Positions 28,593-39,600 of a stretch of 48,302 nucleotides of DNA are shown piece by piece. Origin of the DNA: a virus; the IMG/VR virus record IMGVR_UViG_3300013137_000029, positions 1 through 48,302 of that record, one strand, 5' to 3'. A program made the position numbers and the translations under genes. The notes beneath the pieces were generated by a model, which worked only from the letters and a program-made list of their open reading frames with translations, made no database searches and was not told the origin of the DNA. Numbering within the stretch: the first letter of the stretch is position 1; the number at the start of each line of letters is the position of its first letter.

Positions 28593-29765
28593 ATGCAGAT
28601 CGACTTCAAGGCTCTGGAACAGGCACTTGCACCTATCGAAGAGATTGGTCAGGGCGAACTGACATTCGACCTCGGCGTCACTCAGGTGACTTTCCGCGTA
28701 CTCATGCCCCAGGAAGAACTGGAGGTCCAACGGTATGCTTCCGAGGCTCTCTCCGCCGAGACGGAGGACCCCAACAACGCGGTGGACTACCTCGACCGCT
28801 TCCGTATCGCCTGTTTGTCTCACGCCATTGTGCAAGTTGGGGGCATGGATTTTCGTAACGTGGACTACGTGTCCACGGGGGAGAAGACGGAGTCCGGGGT
28901 TGAAATCAGGGTTCCCAGGGTCAAGGCTATTCGGAGTCTGGTATCCCGGTGGTCCCGTGCGGTTCTTACTCGGGCCTTCCGCAAGTACAGCGAGCTTTCG
29001 GGGCAGGTTGAGGCCAAAGCCGACCAGGCGATCAAGTACGAGCCTTCGGACGTGGATGCAGAGATTGAACGTCTGGAGGACCGGATCACGGAACTGAAGG
29101 CACGCAAGGAAGCCGAGGCGGACAAGGGGCGTCAGGAAGTGTTCGCACACAGGATGGCGTCTGTTGTGGAGCATGGCGAGGCCCCTGCTAGGGTGGCTGA
29201 AGCCTTGAAGCCCACGCTCCAGGAAGAGGCTGCTCCTTCTGCTCCGGTGGTCTCTGCCCCTGCTCCTGTACCACCCCCGGCTCGTCGGACGGGCTCGATC
29301 ATCCCTCAGCAGGCGGTTCCCCCGGCGGAGTTGCCTGAGCAGGCCCAACCCCTCCCGGTTCCTCCCCGGGCGGACTCCTCCTTCATCAACGCGGATGATG
29401 ATGACTCCGCGAATGCCGCGATGGAGGCCGAGCACCTCCGCATTTTGGAGATGCGTCGTCGGGCGGCGAGGGGTGCCCCGCCGATGGATGAGGGCTCGGT
29501 TCTGGAGAGGGTCCATCCCCAGATGCAGTCCCGGAGGGTGCCCCCGCACCTGGCAGCATCCGCTGCTGAGGCAGAGACACATGCCTTGGATGTGGGAGCC
29601 CCGGCAACGGAACTGGAGCCGACGAAGGACGGGATTCCGGTCTTCGCTCTCCCGGCTCAATCCCTGGATGTCCCGGCTGCCCGGGCTCGAACGGACCCGA
29701 AGGTCGTCAACCCTGCTACGACGGGAGCGGTGAACCCTCGGTTCCGCCCCCCGCCGCGTCCCTGA
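28593..29765 (+). CDS. Putative tail assembly chaperone 1 (390 aa)
   Basis: First of two genes between tube and tape measure, the usual slot for tail assembly chaperones. The N-terminal 130 residues (LEQALAPIEEIGQGELTFDL, TFRVLMPQEELEVQRYASEA, FRIACLSHAIVQVGGMDF) form a mixed fold; ITVxxLxPxExxxxxRxA-like sequence is common in such proteins. A coiled coil (SDVDAEIERLEDRITELKAR) spans about 150-175, then a Pro/Ala-rich disordered tail to the end. The long tail is unusual. No -1 slippery frame fusion to the next gene is apparent. Role from position. Confidence 0.5.
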   Translation: MQIDFKALEQALAPIEEIGQGELTFDLGVTQVTFRVLMPQEELEVQRYASEALSAETEDPNNAVDYLDRFRIACLSHAIVQVGGMDFRNVDYVSTGEKTESGVEIRVPRVKAIRSLVSRWSRAVLTRAFRKYSELSGQVEAKADQAIKYEPSDVDAEIERLEDRITELKARKEAEADKGRQEVFAHRMASVVEHGEAPARVAEALKPTLQEEAAPSAPVVSAPAPVPPPARRTGSIIPQQAVPPAELPEQAQPLPVPPRADSSFINADDDDSANAAMEAEHLRILEMRRRAARGAPPMDEGSVLERVHPQMQSRRVPPHLAASAAEAETHALDVGAPATELEPTKDGIPVFALPAQSLDVPAARARTDPKVVNPATTGAVNPRFRPPPRP

Positions 29766-29780
29766 TAGGAGGTGTCCGGG

Positions 29781-30992
29781 GTGATCCTGCCGAAGACCAC
29801 TTACGCGCAGCGGGTCCGCTTCTACGAGGATGTGGAGGCTCTCCTATCGCCCGGGTTCTTGACGCACGCAGTCACGGTGGCAGGGATCACTCTCCAGATC
29901 CGGTCCCTGTCCCCAGGGGACCTGTTCATGCTCCGGTCCCGGGCGCACGGTACTTCGGATATGGAGTGGCGGGTCTGGGCGCTGGCGACATCCGTCTGGA
30001 TGGTAGACGGGGTCTGCATTCTGGGTGAGGACAGCACTGTACCGTTGGTGGCACGCACACTGAGGTACCTGCCTGATCCGGCAGTTACTCGGTTGTTCTG
30101 GGTTCTTCTCGGGTTGTTTTCCCGTGTGCAGAAGGCCACGGATGCTGTGGTCCCTTACAGCTATGAACAGGACTCCCGATACCGTTGGGTCGCCTTCAAC
30201 CGAAAAGTAGCTTACTCAGGAGTGCCTGGGGCTGACCGGCTGGGTCTGAACCGAGTGCAGCAGATGTGGGTGGCGTTCAACCAGTACGAGGACCTGAAGA
30301 CGGAGATGGATCACAACTGGGAGACCGCCAAGCTGGTGGCTTCTGGGAACTCCCCCAAGGGTATTCGCAAGCTCGATGACCGGGATCGGCAACGGGCACA
30401 GGAGGTCCAGGAACGCCGGCAGAAGATCCTGGACACCTTCTACTATAGCAAGTTTGGTATCGTAGACCCCAAGGGTGAGTCTCAGGTTGAAGGTGTATCC
30501 CATCGCCTGTCCGTCAAGTCCGTAGAGGATCTCGAAGACGAGATGCGGCGATGGGTCACTGGGGATGCCGACCTTCACGACCGGGTGGTGGAGGACTACA
30601 AGACCCGCATCCGAAACCAGTTCGAGCAGGAGAAGGCCAATAGAGCAGCCCGGCAGCTTGCGTTGCAGATGGAGAGGGACCGTATCGAGGTGGCAGCCCA
30701 GCAGGAAGGTTTCCGGCCGCAGCCTCTCCTGGCACTCACGGCGGACCAGCTTCAACGGATGTTGCACGACCGGGGAGGGTTCGGGCGTCAGGGTGTGACC
30801 TACATCCCGGCAGCACCCAATGCTGACCGGCTGTACCAGAAGTACCTGGCAGAAGGGGCAGTGACGACGGGGGACCTCCAAGTGTCCGGGCAGAATGTGG
30901 TGGACCCGAACGCTGACTCCGACGTGGACACCCGGACGTTGAACCAGTTGATCAAGGGTCGAAATCCTGCCTTCGGTGGGGGAAGGGAGTAA
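29781..30992 (+). CDS. Putative tail assembly chaperone 2 (403 aa)
   Basis: GTG start at 29781 preferred, because TAGGAGG lies 8 nt upstream; GTG at 29772 overlaps that site. The protein is helix-rich (RVRFYEDVEALLSPGFLTHA, VTRLFWVLLGLFSRVQKATD) with a basic, Gln/Arg-rich coiled middle (LDDRDRQRAQEVQERRQKIL) and a polar C-terminus. It directly precedes the tape measure by 3 nt. That position and the helical character suggest a chaperone binding the tape measure; the sequence itself matches no family I can name. Confidence 0.5.
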   Translation: MILPKTTYAQRVRFYEDVEALLSPGFLTHAVTVAGITLQIRSLSPGDLFMLRSRAHGTSDMEWRVWALATSVWMVDGVCILGEDSTVPLVARTLRYLPDPAVTRLFWVLLGLFSRVQKATDAVVPYSYEQDSRYRWVAFNRKVAYSGVPGADRLGLNRVQQMWVAFNQYEDLKTEMDHNWETAKLVASGNSPKGIRKLDDRDRQRAQEVQERRQKILDTFYYSKFGIVDPKGESQVEGVSHRLSVKSVEDLEDEMRRWVTGDADLHDRVVEDYKTRIRNQFEQEKANRAARQLALQMERDRIEVAAQQEGFRPQPLLALTADQLQRMLHDRGGFGRQGVTYIPAAPNADRLYQKYLAEGAVTTGDLQVSGQNVVDPNADSDVDTRTLNQLIKGRNPAFGGGRE

Positions 30993-30995
30993 CCG

Positions 30996-33900
30996 ATGTC
31001 CGTCAATGACATGCTCACCTTGACCATTGATGTCTCTGCCAAGACGGATGGGTTCGTCAAGGCTCTTCAGGAAGCAGCACGGAAGGCCAACATCGACCTG
31101 CCTGTTGATGATTCCTTGGTTGAGGGTTTCAAGAAGGCTCGGAACAAAATCCACGCTGAGTTCAATAAGACGGTAGCAGGTGCTGTTGAGACCGGAGTGG
31201 GGGCAGCTTCCCTGAAGGGGTTCACGAAGAAGTTTCAGGACTCCGTGGACCTGTACGAGTCCTCTATGAAGAAAGCGTTTGAGGCGGAGTTGAGGCTCCG
31301 GAAGGGGGGGCTGAGTAAACAGGAGAAGAAGACCCTGGAGGGCATTCGGAATGAGGAGGCCCGTCGCCAGAAAGGTCTGGATTCACGTCTGAAGTTTGAA
31401 AGGGTTGCCAACGAGAAGGTCATCAGGCGGCGGAAATCCGCAACAGAAGAAGCTGAACGGTTGGCTTCGCGTACCCGATCCGAGGCGGTGGAGGAGTTCT
31501 CTGAGGGTATTGGCAAAGCCTTCGACGACCTGAAATCAGGTGGGTTTGCCAACATCTTCAAGGGCCTGGGCAAGGGGATGTCCGGGCGAGGCGCCTTGAT
31601 GCAGGAGAAGGGTGCTTCCCGAGGTGGTCCTCTTGGGGGTCTTCTTGGTGGGGCCGAATCGGGGTTGGGTAAGCTAATGTCCGGGCTTGGGCCTTTGGTT
31701 ATGGCTCTTGGGGGCATTGTTGCTGCCGTAGGGGCTCTGGCGGCGGTTCTGGTTGCTGTAGACAGTAAGGCCAAGGAATTGAACCGGACCCTGTTGGAGG
31801 GCGGTGCAACTGCGGGGGAGATCAACCAGGCATTCGGGACTCTTGGGGGTGGGTTGGACAAGCTGCGAAAGCAGGCCACCGAATTTGGGTTCAATGCCCT
31901 TTGGGGTACAACTGCCAAGGATACTTTGGAAATCTGGGGGGCTTTTGGCAAGGCGGGTGTGACCCTCAAGGAACTGGGTGAGTCCGCAGGAAAGGGCCGA
32001 GAGCAAATGGCAGCCCTTCGGGATGCTACGGCCGCAACCTTGACGTATGCACGCCTTCTGGGGACGACTAATGTCGAGATGGCAGAGGTCTTTGCCGAAC
32101 GGATGCAGGAACTGGGTCTGGGGATCAATGGTGTGGCGGAGAGTCTCTCCGCTGTTCATGCCGCAGCCCTGGAGTCAGGGTTCGGGGTGAAGCGTTTCTT
32201 CAACATGGTCTTGCAGGCGACCTCGGGCATGACCATGTACAACGTCCGAATGGAAGAGGCCGCAGGGTTGCTCCTGCGTATGGGGAAAATCCTGGGGGTC
32301 AAGGCTGGGGGTGAATTCGTCCAGAGCCTAACTAAGGGGTTTGGTGACCTGTCTACACAAGAGAAGCACAAGAAGGTCATGTTGATTGGAGCGAAGACCA
32401 CAAAGGAAACCTATGGGATTTCTGCTCGGAACACCGCTGAGGACTTTGTCAAGAAGGTTGCTGAGAAGGGTGTGGGCAAGGAGATGTCCGCTGCGATTGC
32501 TAAGGCCGGGATCAAGATTGACATGTCCGATGCGAAGGGGCTAGTCAAGACGTTGGGGGGTCTGAGTACAGCCCAGCAGACCAAGTTGTTGGCTCGGGCA
32601 CGCGAGTCGGGAGGGGATGAACTCACGCAACAGTTGACCAACTTGATCGGGGTCTCCCAGGGTGCAAAGGGGGGCATGGGGCGAATGGCTATGAACTTGG
32701 GGTCCTTGGACATGGGTGGGAAGCTCATGATGATGATCCAACAGAAGGTGAAGGGGAAGTCCGTACATGACCTAGACGAAGTACAGACGATGGCTATGGA
32801 GAACATGTATAACGTATCGGGTGGGCAGCTTGCGGAACTCAAACGTGTGAGCCAAGTCCTGGCAGGGAGCCATCAAACCTTGCTGGAGCAGTTGAAGTCC
32901 GGCAAGCAACAGACCGAGGCAGAGAAGATTGCCTCGGTGAAGGCACATGGGGCCTTCATCGAGAATGGCGAGATCATTGCCGCCCACATGGATGCTGCGG
33001 GGGAGAAGATCGATGAGGGGTCCAAGAAGGCTATAGGTACGTCTTACGGGGAGTACGTGCAACAGCAGAGTGCCGCCTTCAAGGATGCTATGGAGGCGGG
33101 TGTGCCAGCAGATACCCTCCTGGCACAAGAGCAGGTAGCCCGGACGACGGAACTCACCCAGCTTATCCAGAATGGTGTGGACAAGTGGCTGGAAGAGATA
33201 CATGGCGTTGTAGAGGGCATCCTGAACTGGATCATGGGGGCAGATGGCCGGAAATCTCGGTCAACGGCCTTGGAAGGCTTTGCCAAGGCTGAGACGGATA
33301 GCCGGGAGAAGATACGCACACAGACCAAAATCCTTGCCGACTTGCAGGCGTCCCTCAAGACCGCGAAAACTCCTGCGGATAAGGCGGCGATCCGGGAGAA
33401 GATCACCGAGGAGAGCCTGAAGCTCAATCGTGCCCAGAGTGGCCTCCAGTTGGCTTCGGCACAACGCAAGTCCGTACTCACAAATCCCGATGCCATGTCC
33501 CTTCTGGGGCCATCCAAGACCGCAGGGCAACTCGGAGGTGAGGCCCTTCAGACGCCCGAGGCCCAGGCATTGCTTGCTAAGGGACGGGGGCAATACGATC
33601 CGGATCTCGCCATCCAGGTGCAGTCCCGGATGATTCAGAAGTATGTGGACAATGTTATGAAGGCCCGGTTTGGGACCAGTTCCCATGAGGACTTCATGGA
33701 AAAAAAGCCCAATCTGATTCAGCAAGATGAGTGGGATGCCCTACAAGAACGAGCACGGGCGTTGGGGGGTACGGTGACAAAGACTGCAATTGCTGGGGGT
33801 ACACCAGCAATCGTCAAGCAGTACGCCAAGGACCACTTTTGGGGTCCTGATATCCATCGGGTTCCTGGAAAGCGGGCCAGTGTGCCCTATTCGTTTCAGG

Positions 33901-34559
33901 GCAAGGGCCAGGAAGCCCTGGAAGCCGGATTGAAGACAGACTTCTCGGACGATTTGGAAGACCTCAGCAAACAGGAAGCGAAGCTGGAGCTTAAGGCTGA
34001 GAAGGCAGACAAGAAGTTGCTCGGGAAGGGCGGAGAAAACCCCGCAGAAATTGCGAAGAAGTTGGACCCTGTCCTCAACGACGCTCTTGACCGGCAAGCC
34101 CAGGCGACGGCGGCAACGAACCTGATGAACACCTTGTATGAGGCAGGGATCTACGAAGACCCCATGAAGGTAGCTGGCTGGTCGAAAAACTTGTCTGAGA
34201 ACATCATGCCCCCAGAACTCAAGGGTCTGCTGTCCAAGGAGATCAAGGGCGCAGAGGGCACTCCGAGCACCACGGTAGAGAAGTCCCTTCGGGGTAAGGG
34301 GGTGCGTATTCCCATTGCCAGTCCGAAAGCCGAGGACTTCCTCATGCACATCGACAGTGACGGGCAAGTGAAGTTCGCTCAGCGGATCGATGGTGCTGAT
34401 ACCGTGGCAGTCGCTACCAAGACAGGAGGGGCTGTGGATAGGGCTTCCGGGGGTGGCGGAGCCGGTGGGGGCACAACCATCGTCCAGCACAACTACTCCA
34501 GCATGGACTCCGTGGTAAAGGGCTGGCGGACCCTGATGGCTTCCAGGGCGATGGGGTGA
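30996..34559 (+). CDS. Tape measure protein (1187 aa)
   Basis: A very long, mostly helical protein after the two chaperone-like genes. Coiled coils dominate residues 20-190 and 780-900. A hydrophobic Gly/Ala-rich membrane-like segment (GPLVMALGGIVAAVGALAAV) sits near 230-250, as in other tape measures, which may insert in the host membrane at DNA entry. Tape measures set tail length at roughly 0.15 nm per residue, so the tail would be about 180 nm (estimate). Synonymous codon use is less GC-biased than in the sheath. No lysozyme or peptidase motif is seen in it; that activity lies in the hub. Confidence 0.85.
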   Translation: MSVNDMLTLTIDVSAKTDGFVKALQEAARKANIDLPVDDSLVEGFKKARNKIHAEFNKTVAGAVETGVGAASLKGFTKKFQDSVDLYESSMKKAFEAELRLRKGGLSKQEKKTLEGIRNEEARRQKGLDSRLKFERVANEKVIRRRKSATEEAERLASRTRSEAVEEFSEGIGKAFDDLKSGGFANIFKGLGKGMSGRGALMQEKGASRGGPLGGLLGGAESGLGKLMSGLGPLVMALGGIVAAVGALAAVLVAVDSKAKELNRTLLEGGATAGEINQAFGTLGGGLDKLRKQATEFGFNALWGTTAKDTLEIWGAFGKAGVTLKELGESAGKGREQMAALRDATAATLTYARLLGTTNVEMAEVFAERMQELGLGINGVAESLSAVHAAALESGFGVKRFFNMVLQATSGMTMYNVRMEEAAGLLLRMGKILGVKAGGEFVQSLTKGFGDLSTQEKHKKVMLIGAKTTKETYGISARNTAEDFVKKVAEKGVGKEMSAAIAKAGIKIDMSDAKGLVKTLGGLSTAQQTKLLARARESGGDELTQQLTNLIGVSQGAKGGMGRMAMNLGSLDMGGKLMMMIQQKVKGKSVHDLDEVQTMAMENMYNVSGGQLAELKRVSQVLAGSHQTLLEQLKSGKQQTEAEKIASVKAHGAFIENGEIIAAHMDAAGEKIDEGSKKAIGTSYGEYVQQQSAAFKDAMEAGVPADTLLAQEQVARTTELTQLIQNGVDKWLEEIHGVVEGILNWIMGADGRKSRSTALEGFAKAETDSREKIRTQTKILADLQASLKTAKTPADKAAIREKITEESLKLNRAQSGLQLASAQRKSVLTNPDAMSLLGPSKTAGQLGGEALQTPEAQALLAKGRGQYDPDLAIQVQSRMIQKYVDNVMKARFGTSSHEDFMEKKPNLIQQDEWDALQERARALGGTVTKTAIAGGTPAIVKQYAKDHFWGPDIHRVPGKRASVPYSFQGKGQEALEAGLKTDFSDDLEDLSKQEAKLELKAEKADKKLLGKGGENPAEIAKKLDPVLNDALDRQAQATAATNLMNTLYEAGIYEDPMKVAGWSKNLSENIMPPELKGLLSKEIKGAEGTPSTTVEKSLRGKGVRIPIASPKAEDFLMHIDSDGQVKFAQRIDGADTVAVATKTGGAVDRASGGGGAGGGTTIVQHNYSSMDSVVKGWRTLMASRAMG

Positions 34560-34565
34560 TGACAC

Positions 34566-35315
34566 ATGGCGGACCGTTCCCCCGTCTTTGATTCTGCCTT
34601 CATGTCCGAGGACGATGAGTTCAACGGGCAAGGGGTTCGTCCGGTCGTCTTCGACATCCTCGGACCTGACCTGGCGACCAGTCTTCTCCCCGAGGGACTG
34701 AGGCTGGTCCTGCATGTGAACCCGTCCTCCCTGAACTTCACCTACGCCAAGCAGGTGGAACGCATCCAGACCAGAGGGGGGTTCGTGGAGCAGCACTGGG
34801 GCGAGGCGGCTCAGGGGCTCTCCATCAACATGGCGACAGGGGGGTTCAAGCGGCTCTACTCTGGGCTCTCCAACATCACCGGGGGTGGATACGACACGGG
34901 GGGTACGCGGCGAGAGACCATCGCCTACGACAAGTACCTCGACATCCTGGCGCTGTTCCACAACAACGGGTCCATCTACGACACCTCGGGGCAGATCGCC
35001 CTCCAGGGCATCATCAAGGTCCTGTTCGACGGCGGCATCTACCTGGGGTGGTTCACATCCTTCAGCGTGAACGAGGCAGCGGACAAGCCCTTCATGTTCC
35101 AGTTGTCTGCCGAGTTCGCCATCGCCCACGAGGTGCTCCGGCTTCGGTCCAACATGTCACCTTACGGGACGCAGAACGCTTACCAGCCCTCTGCTCTGAA
35201 CTTCGTGCAGGGGACTCAGCAGTTGTTCAAGGGAGAGGACATCCAGGCGATGGGGGGCAACTCTGTCCTGGGGGGCTTGCCCTCGTCCCTGTTCGGTGAC
35301 AAGGGGGTGCCGTGA
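34566..35315 (+). CDS. Baseplate protein, paralogue A (249 aa)
   Basis: LVLHVNPSSLNFTYAKQVER, GGFVEQHWGEAAQGLSINMA, NGSIYDTSGQIALQGIIKVL and YLGWFTSFSVNEAADKPFMF recur in the next gene in the same order, so the two are tandem paralogues. This NPxxLxxxYAK...RxGFVxQxWGE pattern is found in baseplate proteins next to LysM/hub genes of contractile tails. It lies between tape measure and hub. Probably forms part of the hub-proximal baseplate. ATG-GTG-TGA overlap to the next gene. Confidence 0.6.
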   Translation: MADRSPVFDSAFMSEDDEFNGQGVRPVVFDILGPDLATSLLPEGLRLVLHVNPSSLNFTYAKQVERIQTRGGFVEQHWGEAAQGLSINMATGGFKRLYSGLSNITGGGYDTGGTRRETIAYDKYLDILALFHNNGSIYDTSGQIALQGIIKVLFDGGIYLGWFTSFSVNEAADKPFMFQLSAEFAIAHEVLRLRSNMSPYGTQNAYQPSALNFVQGTQQLFKGEDIQAMGGNSVLGGLPSSLFGDKGVP

Positions 35316-36625
35316 TGTTCAATCTGAAGGCCGGGTCTGCCAAGAGGTTCTCCTCTGAGAACCGACCCACCCCCCAGGATGACCTTCAGGCTCCCAGAGC
35401 TATGCTGGAGTCCCCACCGTCCCCAATGCACTACAAGGGGTTGAAGTCCGGTCCTGAGTTCACCCTAGAGCACGAGCCCAACCAGGCGCTGCCCATCGAC
35501 GGGTCGAACAGTCTTCTTCGGGTCTTGTCCCCGTTCATGATCCGAGTTGAGCCCCCGATGGTCTACTCGGCAGCGGGAGGCAACGCGAAGAAGAAGGACT
35601 TCGCCAAGGTCTTGGAGGCCGGGAGGGGGAACGCCCCCTCGGCCTACCAGGCGTCCCGGAACGCTATCAGTTCCACGCTGGAGGACAGCCCTATATCGAA
35701 CATGGGGGCGTCTGCCCAGGAGTACGTCTCCCAGGGGATCATGCACAGGAGTCGGGGTCCTGACGGCACCCAGGTTATGGACCTCAAGGGGAGGGGTCCG
35801 ACCAAGATCGGCCAGCCCTCCATCGCCGATCTCTACACGGCAGTGGACATCACCATGCAGTTGCGGGCACTTCTCGAAACCCCCCCGCTGGTGTTGCTCA
35901 TCAACCCAACCACCCTGTCGATGAAGTACGCGAAGAAGCAGCAGTTCACCGACCGCACCCGGTACGGCTTCGTGTTCCAAGCCTGGGGGGAGGAGCAGCC
36001 CAGGCTCTCCATCGAGGCGAAGTGCGGTGCGTTCATCTCCGGGAGTCGTGGGGTGCAGTGGGCGTCCAAGCGGGATTCGGCTGCCTGGCAGAACCTGATG
36101 ATGGCGTTCCAGTTCTACCGGCACAACGGCTACATCTACGACACCGTGGGCAAGTCCAACGCCCACCACTTCGTCGGAGCCCTGAGCATCCACTACGACC
36201 AGTGGGTCTACTATGGCAACATGGAGTCATTCGCCTACAACATCGAGGAGGTCAATCAGCATGGCGGTATCGGGTTCACGATGGAGTTCGTCGTCAACGC
36301 CATGGTGGACACCTCGAAGGCGAACCTGGCCGTGACTCCCATGCGATCTCCGGTCCCGTCACCCTCGGACCCCCGGTACTCTGGATGGGGGAACCGAGCC
36401 ACTCCGGGCACCGGGTCACATGACTTGGTGATAGGGGGGGCAGGGCAACCTGTGCAGTCCGGGCCTGCGGACTATGCCTCGGTCCTGGGCAAGGTCCCCA
36501 AAGTCTCCCAGGGATTGGTGACGGCGCTGCCAAGCAACCTGGGATTTCAGGGTGTGGTCCTAGTCCCCACTCCCGCACCTGTGGGCTCGTCGGCAAAGAA
36601 GCCTGCTCCTTTCAGGGCACGGTAG
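35315..36625 (+). CDS. Baseplate protein, paralogue B (436 aa)
   Basis: The ATG overlaps the previous TGA by one base. The N-terminal 175 residues are Pro/Ser-rich and unrelated to the neighbour. The core (LVLLINPTTLSMKYAKKQQF, RYGFVFQAWGEEQPRLSIEA, GYIYDTVGKSNAHHF, QWVYYGNMESFAYNIEE) aligns with paralogue A. The C-terminal 90 residues are a Pro/Gly/Ser-rich tail. The extra arms suggest it bridges two baseplate layers. Role from position and paralogy. Confidence 0.6.
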   Translation: MFNLKAGSAKRFSSENRPTPQDDLQAPRAMLESPPSPMHYKGLKSGPEFTLEHEPNQALPIDGSNSLLRVLSPFMIRVEPPMVYSAAGGNAKKKDFAKVLEAGRGNAPSAYQASRNAISSTLEDSPISNMGASAQEYVSQGIMHRSRGPDGTQVMDLKGRGPTKIGQPSIADLYTAVDITMQLRALLETPPLVLLINPTTLSMKYAKKQQFTDRTRYGFVFQAWGEEQPRLSIEAKCGAFISGSRGVQWASKRDSAAWQNLMMAFQFYRHNGYIYDTVGKSNAHHFVGALSIHYDQWVYYGNMESFAYNIEEVNQHGGIGFTMEFVVNAMVDTSKANLAVTPMRSPVPSPSDPRYSGWGNRATPGTGSHDLVIGGAGQPVQSGPADYASVLGKVPKVSQGLVTALPSNLGFQGVVLVPTPAPVGSSAKKPAPFRAR

Positions 36626-36634
36626 GAGAGACGG

Positions 36635-39600
36635 ATGCCTCTGGACAAGCGACCCTACATCGGTACTTGGAAGCTGAACAACCAAGAGCTTGTCCAGCAC
36701 ACCCCGGACGCACTGGTCTACCTCAATGGGGACCTGACGTTGCCTGGATGCACCAAGTGCCGGGGGCGGATCGACATCCAGAAGTTCATCACCGAGGTCT
36801 CCGTGGACGCGGGCACGGAGGCAGGGTCGGCATCGGCTACGTTCTCTCTGGCAATCCCTCTGCACCACACGGACTCCTTCGCCCGGGACGCCAAGTTCAT
36901 TCTTCGTCCAGGGCTGGAGGTCAACATCTACATGCGGGGGTACTTCCCTGTCATGGGGCTGTTCTCCGCTCTGGCGGAGCCCACGGCAGCGACGGGGATT
37001 CAGGGGGCGTCCACGGTGCCCAGGAAGCCCGTGACGGACGAGGACCCCGTGATCAGCAAGGACGTGCCGGAGGTCGTGGCGGACGGCTTCCGCCGGATGA
37101 AGCTCAAGACGGACCAGCAGGAGAACGCGGCTCTCATCTACAACATGCTGACGGAGGCGGGGTACACGCCCGCAGCAGCCGTCGCCGCTATCGTGCAGTC
37201 CTATGGCGAGTCCGGGTTGCACAACGTCAAGCAGAAGGGCGGTCCGGGTCTGGGGCTGTTCCAGTTGGACCCCGGGGGGTTGGGGAAGGAGAGCCGGGTC
37301 TTTGAGGTAGGGAAGGTGGCAGGCACTGCGGATACAGCCACGACCTACAATGCCTTGGACCCCGAGACGAACATCAAGCGGATCATCGCTGCCATCCCGT
37401 CTAGCTCTCCTGCAAGCAAGGTTTCCGTGAATGAGGGTAAGTCCCCTTCCCAGAACTTCACTGCCTTCTACGGCTCGTCGCTGGGGCTGGGGAACCGGAA
37501 CCCCAAGGAGCTTCCCTGGCGGAACAAGACAGTCCAGTACACCCGACCTCAGTGGGAAGCCAAGTGGGATGGTGGGCATGAGAAGCGGCAGAAGCGGGGC
37601 AAGGCGTGGTTCGGTGCTGCCTGGGAAGACCCCAACTTCTCGGCAACGGTGGCGGCAGCCGAGAAAGCCAAGGCCGCAGCGGCGGTTGCATCCCTACAGA
37701 CCCCTGGGGTGCAGAACGCCGGGCAGGAGACTGAAGCACCCCCCAAGACTTCTTCGGGGGAGATCGTCCAGGGGGAGTTCGGACCGTCGTTCCTGGAGGC
37801 GATGGGGCTGGACGGGTTGGGCATCGAGGACACGATGGCGTACCCGTACTACCACGTCTTTCACGGGGTCGTCACGTCTACCAACATCAACTGGGCGGGG
37901 GGTGTGAGCAGCATCCAGGTTACCTGCAACTCGATGCTGCACTTCTGGCAGTACCACAACATGAGCACGAATGCCTCGGTGTTCGGTGCCCGCCCGACGA
38001 ACTCGAAGAACAAGATGTCTCTGGTGGGCAACAACTTCACTGGGATGCACCCCTACGCCATCATGTACAAGCTCCACTACGACACGGCTGGGGCAGCCGG
38101 AAGTGTGGGGTTTGCCCTCAGTGACAAGTCCAACCAGAAGGCGAAGACCTACAGCGGGGAGACCCTGTTCTCTCTGAACCTCCGCTACTGGGAGAAGCGG
38201 TTTGCTCAGGGGACTCGGTTGAGGATGCACGGAGCGACGGGGGAGTTGTTCACGACGATGGCAGCGGCGTGGCTCAGTCGGAAGTCGGCTGGGGCGATGA
38301 CTCGGGCGTTGCGGGACCGTTACAAGGATCCCAAGGACTTCGGGACCAAGACAAACATCGGTTCTCAGATGACGGCGGTGGGGCTCTACAGCGGGCCAAA
38401 TGTCCGGTCCGCTCTGGAAGCGACCAAGTTCGCTGACAAGTCGAAGCCCACGGAGCAGGCGAAGTTTGAGATCAACATCCTGGAGATGCAGGCGTTCGTC
38501 TCCAACATCGGCGACTGGGGCAACATCAACCTGTTCGAGTCGAGCTACGAGTCCAAGCTCGACGTAGCCCAGAAGGTCTGTGGCATCACAGGGTTTGAGT
38601 TCTACCAGGATGTCGATGGGGACTTCGTGTTCAAGCCCCCCATGTGGAACTTGGACACCAGCAGTAGCCGAGTCTATCGCCTGGAAGACATTGACCTCAT
38701 CAACATAGCCTTTTCGGAGAAGGAGCCCCAGGTCACCTATATGACCGTCAAGGGTTCTGCCTTCCAGAACCTTCTGGGGACGGGTACCGAGAACGAGTGG
38801 GGCGTCCGGGGTCAGTTCCTGGACTACCGGCTGATTGCTCAGTTCGGTTGGCGTCCCGGGACCTACGAGACCAACTACTTCAACGACCCCAAGTCGATGT
38901 TCTTCGCGGCGGTCAACCGCATGGACGTGATGAACATCGGGGTGAACTCTGCATCGGTCACGATCCCCATCCGGCCTGAACTCCGACCGGGTTACCCCGT
39001 CTACATCCCGTACCTCGACTGCTACTACTACTGTTCTAGCTTCGCCCACTCCCACAGTGTCGGTGGGCAATGCACGACGGCTCTTCAGCTTGTGGGCAAG
39101 CGATCCAAGTTCTACGCTCCCGGAACCCCCAGCAGGGAAGGGGAACAGACCAAGCAGGGGATATCCTCCATCGACCTGGGGGACACTCTTTTGCCGGAGC
39201 GTCCTCTGGAGGTACGAGACCCGAGCGGCAAGCCCCGGTTGTCGGGATTCCCAAATGTGATCATGGCGTTGGACCCTACGAAGGTCAACCCCCTGTTCTA
39301 CATCGTGGGGACCGACATAGAGAACATTGCCGACATGCGGGTGATCAAGGACCTGTTGCGGATGGCATCGTCCAATGAGTTTGGGATCATCAAGGAGGTG
39401 TCCTCCGAGGGGACTGCGACCTATTACACGTATACGAGGGTGATTCCTGGCATAGCCCCCGAGACGACGGGTCGGTCAGAGGATATCCCGTTTTTCCTGG
39501 ATACGGGGAATGAATCTGGACCTGTGGAGAAGGCGAAGAAGAAGGGTCCCAAGGGGAAAAAAGCCGACTCGGAAGGTCCCATCAACATCTTGTTCGCTGC

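Noticed and set aside
28593-30992. G/GT-type frameshift fusion of the two tail chaperones
   Set aside because: The genes are separated by 15 nt with a clear TAGGAGG and GTG start for the second, and no slippery run is seen near the first stop.
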